Shown here piece after piece: positions 5,892 through 12,627 of a stretch of 21,154 nucleotides of DNA. Source of the DNA: Cuniculiplasma sp. (lineage in GTDB: Archaea; Thermoplasmatota; Thermoplasmata; Thermoplasmatales; Thermoplasmataceae); the NCBI GenBank assembly GCA_023256455.1, contig JAGDXN010000001.1, positions 18,808-39,961 on the forward strand, written 5' to 3'. The position numbers and the translations under genes are program-made. Below the pieces are notes generated by a model. That model saw only the letters and a program-made list of their open reading frames with translations, did no database searches and was not told the DNA's origin. Each line of letters begins with the position of its first letter. Position 1 is the stretch's first letter.

Positions 5892-8800
5892 ATGTTCATT
5901 ATGAATCCATATATTGTTTCTGCAGATATTAGAAAGGAAAAAATATGTTTTGTCACATCTGACAGTGTCTGGATGATGGATTATGGCAGATTTGAGGCCT
6001 ACAGACTGTTTGGAACCCTTGGGGAAATTACAGATGCCAGGCTGTCTCCAGATATGAAAACTGTCTATTTCAGGGTAGCCTATTCTGAAGCAGCCTACCA
6101 TGCAGATATATTCTCCATTCATTTGGATTCAGGCCAGGTTGAAAGGCTGACCTATCTGTCTGGATATTCCGTAAGCAGAAGGCCATTTACACAAATGGCA
6201 GGATTTACGCCGGAGGGTGATCCCATTATTTCAACAAATGCTCTCCTTCCCTTTTCAAATGTATCTCATCTTTACAGGGTCAGAGATGGGGGAAAATCAA
6301 TTGAGGATATGAAAATCGGCATAGGGTCGCACATATTTTATGATGAAAATGGCGGAATGGTTATTGGAAGAAACACGCTGGATATGATTCACTGGAAGGG
6401 TTATAAGGGTGGAACCAAGGGCGTTATCTGGAGAGGGAACCTGAAGGATGGGTTCAAAAAAATCATTGACATGGAGGGAAATGTCACATCTCCAGCAATT
6501 TCTGGAAAAAGAATCTATTTCATTCTGGATGAAGGGAATTCAGGAAACATATATTCCACAGATCTAAATGGAGAAGACTTAAGAAAGGAAACAGATTTTA
6601 AAGATAAATATGCCAGGTCCCTCTCAGGGGATGGGAGTCACCTTATATTTATTGTGGATGGAGACATACATATTTTTGACTTAGATTCCAGAAAAATATT
6701 GAAGCCAGAGATAAAATGGCTTTCTCCGGCATTTTACAGGAGAGAAAGAAAGGTTACGGGTTCAAAATATATGGAGGAAATATGCCTCTCAGGGAATGGA
6801 AAAACCCTTGGTTTTGTTGTTAGAGGAAGGGCATTTGTTTCCGGAGAAAGGCTTGAACCATTAATATCTATCCCGGGAGAATATCTGAGGATTAGGAACC
6901 TCAGATTCATGGATGAAAATAGAATAATTTTCTCATCGGACATGGAAGGTGAGGAGAAAATATATTCCTATGATTTTATGGGAAATCAACTGAAAGTCAT
7001 AAGCTCTGAGCTCCATGGCATAGAAACAATGGAAATATCTCCTGACAGGAAATATATAGGTGCAATAGATGGAAATTTCAATCTTGTAATGGTCAATGTG
7101 GAAAATGGAAGGGCTGAAATCCTGGAATATGGAGAAAAGGGGCCGGTTTTCGAACCCGTGTGGCATCCTGATTCCAGGAGGATAGCCTATACGGTCACCT
7201 CTATTCCAGGAGGCTTTGGCTCAATGGGAAAGAGAAGGGTCAGAATATATGATCTGGAAAAATCCATGAAATACGACATGTCCACTGGAGATATGAATGA
7301 ATATTCTCCCACATTCTCTCCAGACGGTTCATATCTTTATTATATTACAGACAGGGATCTAAGGCCAGTACACGACAGGATTCTATTCTCCTATGATTTT
7401 ATCGGCACTTCTGTTGTGAACTGTGTTCCATTAACCGGAGATATTTATGGCCCTGAGAGCACCATTCCTGAAAGTCTCAGGAATGGAAAGAACGAAAGGG
7501 ATCTTTCCGGGGTCATAAAGGGTACCTTTTCACTGGAAATAAAGAGAGATAATTACGAAAAAATTATGGCATCAAAAAACGGCATATTTCTTCTAAGAGA
7601 GACGATGGATGAATGCCAGGACGGAATGTGCAGGCAGGATCTTCTATATTACGATTTCAAAGACAGGAAAATTATGGAATTTTCCAGAGGGGTAAAATCT
7701 GCCTTTATGAGTGAGGATAAAAGCAGAATTGTCGTAAGAAATTCAAAATCAAAAATACTCATAATGGACATTAAGGAAAGGATAGTCAAAAAACCTGATG
7801 AAAAGGATCTCATTTCCATAAACCCGTCATCCATAAGCTTCATAGGGGATGAGAGAAGGGAATGGAGACAGATGTTTCTTGAATCCGCAAGGCTTGCAAG
7901 GGATAATTTCTGGAGAGCGGACAGGGGAAAGGAAATATATGGGAGAGTTATGGAAAAGTACAAAAATCTTCTGGACAGGGTAAGCTCAAGAACAGAACTG
8001 TCGTGGATTATTCGGGAAATGCAGGGTGAATTTGGCACATCCCATTCCTATGAAACGGGTGGAGATTTCTGGCCTTCCTTTCCCCATATGGCCGGCAAGC
8101 TTGGAATAGATATTGTTTTCAAAGACGGAAGGTATGAAATCTCAAAAATTTATTACGGAGATATTTCCGACAGCAGGGAAAGTTCCCCCATAGGGAGAAT
8201 TTTCCCGGAACATTTTAAAATAATCAGGAAGATAAACGATGTTGATGTTTCTGGAAAAAACCCATATGAGTTACTTCTGGACACTGCAGGAAAGACCATA
8301 CCCATAACACTTGCATCCGAAACGGGCGAAGAAAGGAGAGAGTATGTGAAGATTCTCAACGATGACAGAAACATGAGATACAGGGACTGGGTCATTTCAA
8401 AAAGATCCTATGTGCATGAGAAAACGGGAGGAAAGGTTGGATATATACACATACCTGATATGAGCATGGCAGGGATGATAGAGTTTTCCAGATCCCTGTA
8501 TGAGGAAACGTCCAGAGATGGTTTGATTGTGGATATAAGATATAATGGAGGGGGCCACACATCCCAGATTGTAATGGAAAAAATAATGAAGGAAAGAATG
8601 GGCTATTCCGTGCCCAGAAGGGGGAGCAGATCACCCTATCCTTCTGCAAGCGTGAACGGTCCGGTAGTTGCCATAACCAATGAATATGCAGGCTCAGATG
8701 GGGATATATTTGGCCATTATTTCAAACAGATGAAGCTGGGCCCATTAATAGGAAAAAGGTCATGGGGAGGTGTCATAGGCATTGCACCAAGGAGAACACT

Positions 8801-9017
8801 GATTGATGGAACCGTTGTGACCCAGCCTGAGTTCGGTTTATGGTTCAGGGACATAGGATTTGGCCTTGAGAACAGGGGTACCATTCCTGACATCGAAATA
8901 GAATATCCACCTGAGGATTATTTCAACAATTTCGATCCCCAGCTTGAAATAGCCAGTGAAAAATGTAGGGAAATGATGGAAAAAACTGAGAGAAAAGTGG
9001 ACTTCAGGGAAATTTAA
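5892..9017 (+). CDS. tri: Tricorn protease
   Basis: A giant cytoplasmic serine peptidase that shortens peptides released by the proteasome, with aminopeptidase partners finishing the work. At about 1041 residues it is about 30 shorter than the Thermoplasma acidophilum enzyme (1071). Domains in order: a six-bladed propeller (about 1-290), a seven-bladed propeller (about 300-645), C1 (about 650-720), PDZ (about 730-825) and C2 (about 826-1030). The catalytic set is conserved: S717-H718 in TSHSYE, nucleophile S935 in EYAGSDGD, and E993 in GLENRG, matching S745/H746, S965 and E1023. R96-R97 probably match the Arg pair that anchors the substrate C-terminus. Start choices are TTG 5889, ATG 5892 and ATG 5901; 5892 is chosen, and GTTTTAGAAA near 5852 could be its TATA box. 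Divergent from the dehydrogenase gene, upstream of xerA. Confidence 0.97.
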   Translation: MFIMNPYIVSADIRKEKICFVTSDSVWMMDYGRFEAYRLFGTLGEITDARLSPDMKTVYFRVAYSEAAYHADIFSIHLDSGQVERLTYLSGYSVSRRPFTQMAGFTPEGDPIISTNALLPFSNVSHLYRVRDGGKSIEDMKIGIGSHIFYDENGGMVIGRNTLDMIHWKGYKGGTKGVIWRGNLKDGFKKIIDMEGNVTSPAISGKRIYFILDEGNSGNIYSTDLNGEDLRKETDFKDKYARSLSGDGSHLIFIVDGDIHIFDLDSRKILKPEIKWLSPAFYRRERKVTGSKYMEEICLSGNGKTLGFVVRGRAFVSGERLEPLISIPGEYLRIRNLRFMDENRIIFSSDMEGEEKIYSYDFMGNQLKVISSELHGIETMEISPDRKYIGAIDGNFNLVMVNVENGRAEILEYGEKGPVFEPVWHPDSRRIAYTVTSIPGGFGSMGKRRVRIYDLEKSMKYDMSTGDMNEYSPTFSPDGSYLYYITDRDLRPVHDRILFSYDFIGTSVVNCVPLTGDIYGPESTIPESLRNGKNERDLSGVIKGTFSLEIKRDNYEKIMASKNGIFLLRETMDECQDGMCRQDLLYYDFKDRKIMEFSRGVKSAFMSEDKSRIVVRNSKSKILIMDIKERIVKKPDEKDLISINPSSISFIGDERREWRQMFLESARLARDNFWRADRGKEIYGRVMEKYKNLLDRVSSRTELSWIIREMQGEFGTSHSYETGGDFWPSFPHMAGKLGIDIVFKDGRYEISKIYYGDISDSRESSPIGRIFPEHFKIIRKINDVDVSGKNPYELLLDTAGKTIPITLASETGEERREYVKILNDDRNMRYRDWVISKRSYVHEKTGGKVGYIHIPDMSMAGMIEFSRSLYEETSRDGLIVDIRYNGGGHTSQIVMEKIMKERMGYSVPRRGSRSPYPSASVNGPVVAITNEYAGSDGDIFGHYFKQMKLGPLIGKRSWGGVIGIAPRRTLIDGTVVTQPEFGLWFRDIGFGLENRGTIPDIEIEYPPEDYFNNFDPQLEIASEKCREMMEKTERKVDFREI

Positions 9018-9068
9018 AAATATATTGTACTGAAATCCCATATTTAATTTAAGTAACCATCACTTATA

Positions 9069-9080
9069 GATATATTTTTA
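9069..9080 (+). promoter_or_regulatory. TATA box for xerA
   Basis: GATATATTTTTA is centred about 30 bases before the ATG at 9105. It gives xerA its own promoter in the 87-base gap after tricorn. Confidence 0.4.
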
Positions 9081-9104
9081 AAGGAAAAATAGAATTGCTA
9101 TAAT

Positions 9105-9998
9105 ATGACCAATGAAGAGTGCGACCATGAGCTTCTTAATTTTAAGAATAGAATGATAGCTGAGAGAAGAAGCCCATACACCATAAAACAATATTCATTT
9201 TTCGCAAAAATGTTCACGGATTTCATCGCCAAGCCTGCGAAAAATTGCGAGGCCAGAGATATTGAATCTTTCAAACTGTTTCTTGCCACAAAAAAGCACT
9301 ATTCCAAAAACAGCCAGTATCTTGCCATAAAGGCTGTAAAGCACATGTTTGTGGAGCTTGGCTATGAGGTCCCCAAAAATTTGGAAGCGCCAAGAAGATC
9401 AAAGAAGGTGCCCGTTTATCTCAATAAAAATGAGGTCGAACTGCTTCTGAAATTTGCAATAAACGATATTTCATGCTATGCCATTGTGAACACTTTCCTC
9501 TATTCTGGAATGCGTGTGGGTGAATTATGCTCACTGAGAAATGATGACATCGACCTTGAGAGCGGGACAGTTCGAATCACGGGAGGAAAGGGTGACAAGG
9601 AAAGAATTGTGTTAATACCCAAGGAGGTTTCAGACATACTCTCAGAATATATCTTTTGGAAGGCGGAGCACGGAAGAATAAGCGAATATTTCTTTGTGAG
9701 TGCAAAGGGTGGAAAGTACCATCCATCCACAGTGGAAAAGATGATCAGGGAGGCGGCGGCAAAAAGTGGGATAAGCAGGCACGTTACGCCCCATACCCTG
9801 AGGCATACCTTTGCAACCACCATACTGAAAAATGGGGGGGACATAAGGTTCATACAGAGAATGCTTGGTCATTCAAGCATAGGGACAACTGAAATATATA
9901 CGCACATTGATGATGAGACAATGAGGGATATGTATTCCAAATTCAGACCAAGGTTTGAAACTTCAAAGAAAGCAGTTGAAAATTCAACTTTTTCTTGA
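9105..9998 (+). CDS. xerA: Tyrosine recombinase XerA
   Basis: A 297-residue tyrosine recombinase. In archaea, single-protein XerA resolves chromosome dimers at a dif site. The N-terminal SAM-like DNA-binding domain spans about 5-95, followed by the catalytic domain with the complete set: R137 (SGMRVGEL), K162 (GGKGDKER), H230 and R233 (PHTLRH), H256 (LGHSS) and nucleophile Y265 (TEIYTH). Length and motif spacing fit XerA better than a phage or plasmid integrase, and no attachment-site duplication, tRNA or phage gene is nearby. It starts with ATG at 9105. The 3' end overlaps the convergent prenyl synthase gene by 15 bases. A Xer protein of this type has been characterised in Thermoplasma acidophilum, as I recall. 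Confidence 0.93.
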   Translation: MTNEECDHELLNFKNRMIAERRSPYTIKQYSFFAKMFTDFIAKPAKNCEARDIESFKLFLATKKHYSKNSQYLAIKAVKHMFVELGYEVPKNLEAPRRSKKVPVYLNKNEVELLLKFAINDISCYAIVNTFLYSGMRVGELCSLRNDDIDLESGTVRITGGKGDKERIVLIPKEVSDILSEYIFWKAEHGRISEYFFVSAKGGKYHPSTVEKMIREAAAKSGISRHVTPHTLRHTFATTILKNGGDIRFIQRMLGHSSIGTTEIYTHIDDETMRDMYSKFRPRFETSKKAVENSTFS

Positions 9999-11051
9999 CA
10001 CAAGGAAATCGGCAAACCAGTTGAGGAAATCCTTCACTTCCCTGTCCCCATCAACACGGGACAGATAGTACTTTCCCCTTTCGATAAATCTGTTTATGAT
10101 CCACCTTGAATAATCCAGAGATCCAGATTCAACAACAATTTTCTTGAGTTTTTCAAAATCTGCATCCGAAACATTTCCCGATCTCAGGGTTTTCCAGATA
10201 AATTCCCTGTCCTTTTCATCGGAGTTCCTCATGGCAACAATCATCAGCAGGGTCTGTTTTCCCTCATTCACATCGCTTTTTGGAGGCTTTCCTATCTCTT
10301 TTTCCGTTCCGAACAGCCCAATTACATCATCGTGAAGCTGGAACGCTATACCCACAAGGGACCCATATGCCCGCAAATCCCACAATGGATCGGTTATACC
10401 CGCAATGCGCGCACCCATTATAAGTGGGCCCTCAATGGTATATTTTGCAGTTTTTCTAAGATGAAGCCTTATAAGGTCTGATATTGTCAATTTATAGCCT
10501 GTGCCTGTGTATACATCAAGACCCTCTCCATATCCAGTTACTTTAATTATATCCACAAGTTCCTTCATGGCCATTATTTTCCTTCTTTCCTCAAGGCCCG
10601 ATCTCAGAATTGTGTCAAAGGAATAGTCCACTGCAAGGTCTCCTGCCACTATGGACAGGCTCTCTGCAATATGTTCTCTATCCTTCACATCTCCAATAAG
10701 ATCTTCGACCTCCCTGTGAAAACTTTTGAAACCCCTTCTCAAATCGCTCCTGTCCATTATATCATCATGTATGAGAAAGAATGACTGGGATATCTCAATG
10801 CTTGTGGCAGCCCTGTAAATCTCCTCAGAGTTTCCCCCAAACATATGGTAGCCTGCAGAGATGAGAATGGGTCTGACTCTCTTTCCACCCCTCAGGGTAT
10901 ATTTTCTCAACAGATCCACAATCTGCTCCATCTCCCTGTCCCTGACCTCACTGTAAATCTGGTCAAAATATTCCTTCAAATAGAAATTGATCTTATCCTT
11001 CCTGCTTTCCATAAATTTTACCGGATCTGAATTCTCACTGGAACTGCCCAT
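9984..11051 (-). CDS. Isoprenyl diphosphate synthase (geranylgeranyl/farnesyl diphosphate synthase)
   Basis: Condenses isopentenyl diphosphate with allylic diphosphates to make the chains of archaeal ether lipids and quinones. The 355-residue all-helical protein has GGKRVRP (55-61), the first aspartate motif DDIMD (96-100), a KT pair (K200-T201), and the second motif DDVIG (241-245), followed by the downstream K-x6-D pattern. The second motif has G for the last D, which is common in archaeal enzymes. Residues 4 and 5 before the first Asp are both Phe (F91, F92), a region that sets product length, so C15, C20 or mixed products are possible. It starts with ATG at 11051 behind a good TATA box. 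It overlaps the end of xerA by 15 bases and is divergent from rnhB. Confidence 0.92.
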   Translation of the reverse strand: MGSSSENSDPVKFMESRKDKINFYLKEYFDQIYSEVRDREMEQIVDLLRKYTLRGGKRVRPILISAGYHMFGGNSEEIYRAATSIEISQSFFLIHDDIMDRSDLRRGFKSFHREVEDLIGDVKDREHIAESLSIVAGDLAVDYSFDTILRSGLEERRKIMAMKELVDIIKVTGYGEGLDVYTGTGYKLTISDLIRLHLRKTAKYTIEGPLIMGARIAGITDPLWDLRAYGSLVGIAFQLHDDVIGLFGTEKEIGKPPKSDVNEGKQTLLMIVAMRNSDEKDREFIWKTLRSGNVSDADFEKLKKIVVESGSLDYSRWIINRFIERGKYYLSRVDGDREVKDFLNWFADFLVSRKS

Positions 11052-11070
11052 GTTTTGATATATATTACTG

Positions 11071-11080
11071 TAATAAAAAT
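11071..11080 (-). promoter_or_regulatory. TATA box for the prenyl synthase gene (possibly shared with rnhB)
   Basis: On the minus strand ATTTTTATTA is centred about 25 bases before the ATG at 11051, right for a leaderless transcript. The same tract read on the plus strand would start RNA near 11103, which would include the rnhB ribosome-binding site, so it may drive both genes. Confidence 0.5.
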
Positions 11081-11096
11081 GCTCTACTGAACATGA

Positions 11097-11110
11097 CCAT
11101 ATTAATATGG
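11097..11110. promoter_or_regulatory. Perfect 14-base palindrome upstream of rnhB
   Basis: CCATATTAATATGG is a perfect 7+7 palindrome ending 9 bases before the rnhB ribosome-binding site. It lies where rnhB transcription would begin, so it is a candidate operator; alternatively its AT core is the rnhB TATA box. Confidence 0.35.
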
Positions 11111-11119
11111 GGCAGGCAT

Positions 11120-11128
11120 GGAGGTGAT
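11120..11128 (+). promoter_or_regulatory. Strong Shine-Dalgarno site of rnhB
   Basis: GGAGGTGAT is a full match to the complement of the archaeal 16S rRNA 3' end. It ends 7 bases before the ATG at 11136 and selects that start over ATGs at 11118 and 11127. It is unusual here because most genes in the window appear leaderless. Confidence 0.7.
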
Positions 11129-11135
11129 GTATCCA

Positions 11136-11765
11136 ATGAAAGTGTACGGCGGCATAGATGAGGCTGGAAAGGGGCCGGTCATAGGGCCCATGGCAATAGC
11201 TATAGTTGTGGCAGACGAGGATGAGATGAAAAAAACAGGTGCCAGGGATTCAAAAACACTCAGCCAGGCATCGAGATTGAGAATGGGCAGGCTCATAATG
11301 GAAAGGGCAGCATACTGGAATGTTAAGGTCATATATTCTGAGGATTTGAATAAAAAAATGGAGGAAATGACAATAAACAAAATTGAGGAAAATGAAGTAA
11401 TAGAAATAATAAAAAACTCCCCGTGCAATGATTTTGTTGTAGATTCCTTTGATGTGAACGAAAGGAGGCTTTCCGATCTTCTCAGTGAGATGACAGCGAA
11501 GAATGTAATATGCAAGCATAAGGCAGATTCCCTGTATGTGAATGTTTCAGCAGCATCCATTCTGGCCAAGCTTAAAAGGGAGGAGGAGATGGACAGGATC
11601 AGAATGGAATATGGGGATGTGGGTTCAGGCTATCCATCTGATCCAAAAACCATAAATTTCCTGAAAGAGGCAATAAAAGATGGAATGGATATCAAAGGGA
11701 TTGTAAGGACTCACTGGAAGACCTATACTGGCATACTGGATGATTTCAGGCAAAGGAAGCTATGA
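11136..11765 (+). CDS. rnhB: Ribonuclease HII
   Basis: Cleaves the RNA strand of RNA-DNA hybrids, removing primers and misincorporated ribonucleotides. From the ATG at 11136 the protein has 209 residues, normal for archaeal RNase HII, and begins with the family signature GIDEAGKGPVIGP, carrying the catalytic Asp-Glu pair and the GxG substrate-sensing loop. Further marks are DSK (about 38-40), the third acidic site in FVVDSFDV, and the fourth in KHKADSLY, followed by VSAASILAKLKR. The C-terminal segment (GSGYPSDPKT, then RTHWKTY) is also typical. The perfect Shine-Dalgarno just upstream decides the start. It is divergent from the prenyl synthase gene and followed by a 154-base gap before the TPR/XPD operon. 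Confidence 0.95.
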   Translation: MKVYGGIDEAGKGPVIGPMAIAIVVADEDEMKKTGARDSKTLSQASRLRMGRLIMERAAYWNVKVIYSEDLNKKMEEMTINKIEENEVIEIIKNSPCNDFVVDSFDVNERRLSDLLSEMTAKNVICKHKADSLYVNVSAASILAKLKREEEMDRIRMEYGDVGSGYPSDPKTINFLKEAIKDGMDIKGIVRTHWKTYTGILDDFRQRKL

Positions 11766-11871
11766 TTAAGAAATTTTCCCATATATTTTCAGGTCAATAA
11801 ATGGAATATGCCCGTGATTTGAAAAATAAAGGCAAGTGCAAAAGGTTCCCATTGTTCTCTCCAATAATTTG

Positions 11872-11889
11872 TTAATGTTCAAACATTAA
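11872..11889. promoter_or_regulatory. Perfect inverted repeat upstream of the TPR-XPD operon
   Basis: TTAATGTT and AACATTAA are perfect 8-base arms separated by CA. The right arm touches the TATA/BRE region of the operon, so a bound protein could control TFB/TBP access. Candidate operator. Confidence 0.45.
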
Positions 11890-11896
11890 GTTAAAG
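11887..11896 (+). promoter_or_regulatory. TATA-like box for the TPR-XPD operon
   Basis: TAAGTTAAAG is centred about 28 bases before the GTG start at 11920, consistent with a leaderless transcript beginning with GUG. Confidence 0.35.
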
Positions 11897-11919
11897 TATT
11901 AACAAAAACTTAATGATTT

Positions 11920-12627
11920 GTGTCAGAAGAACAGATCAAGGATTCAGATATACCAAGAGACAGGGATGAAATAGCGGACGATTATAACGAAAGGGGTATT
12001 TCATTCTTCAATCTCAAAAAATATCCTGAAGCCATAAAGGAGTTTACAAAGGCCATTAAGATATTGCAGAATGACCCTGATTATTACTTTAACAGAGGTT
12101 TATCATACTATTCAATGAGGATGTATGATTCAGCCATTAAGGATTACAGGAAGGCCATTGAGATCCTGCCGGGAAATGCAGATTATCACAATGCATTGGG
12201 TGCGGCTTTGGAAGATAGGGGAAATATTGAGGAGTCCGAAAGGGAGTTCACGGCGGCAATAGAGCTGGAATCAGACATTCCGGATTTCTATTATAACAGA
12301 GGTAATGCAAGATTCAGGCTTGGAAAAAAGGAGGAAGCACTGAAGGATTATTCAGAGGCCGTAAGGTTGAACTCAATGGATCAGATATTCGTGTACAAGA
12401 GATACGAAACACTGATGAATATGGGCAGATATGAGGAGGCCCTAAAGGATATTAACGCCGCCATAGAGTTGATGCCTGAAAATGGTGCATACTATATATT
12501 AAAGGCTGACACTCTGGGAAAGCTCGGCAGGAAGGAAGAGGCACTGGGTGTTCTGGATGAGGCCATGAAGTTGAGCGTCAATCCAGAGGAAGTTGAGGCA
12601 AAGAGAAAAGAGCTGGAAAAACTGTAA
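11920..12627 (+). CDS. TPR-repeat protein
   Basis: A 235-residue soluble protein made almost wholly of tetratricopeptide repeats. Six 34-residue units run from about residue 20 to 223, each with the helix pair pattern (for example YNERGISFFNLKKYPEAIKE and the next unit YFNRGLSYYSMRMYDSAIKD), ending in a short charged helix. TPR arrays act as protein-protein scaffolds. There is no signal peptide or membrane segment. Translation starts at GTG 11920, with MSEEQ at the N-terminus. The stop TAA overlaps the ATG of the XPD gene (TAATG), so the two are made from one message and may work together. The binding partner is not known from sequence. Confidence 0.9.
   Translation: MSEEQIKDSDIPRDRDEIADDYNERGISFFNLKKYPEAIKEFTKAIKILQNDPDYYFNRGLSYYSMRMYDSAIKDYRKAIEILPGNADYHNALGAALEDRGNIEESEREFTAAIELESDIPDFYYNRGNARFRLGKKEEALKDYSEAVRLNSMDQIFVYKRYETLMNMGRYEEALKDINAAIELMPENGAYYILKADTLGKLGRKEEALGVLDEAMKLSVNPEEVEAKRKELEKL

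Noticed and set aside
7649..8038. Minus-strand open frame of 129 codons inside tricorn
   Set aside because: Shadow of tricorn coding sequence with no independent signals.
9105..9998. Integrase of a mobile element or provirus
   Set aside because: No tRNA, att repeats, phage or plasmid genes nearby; the neighbours are housekeeping genes and the motifs fit chromosomal XerA.
11102..11569. Minus-strand open frame of 155 codons opposite rnhB
   Set aside because: It covers conserved RNase HII sequence and ends at the rnhB promoter; its hydrophobic translation is an artefact of the complementary codons.
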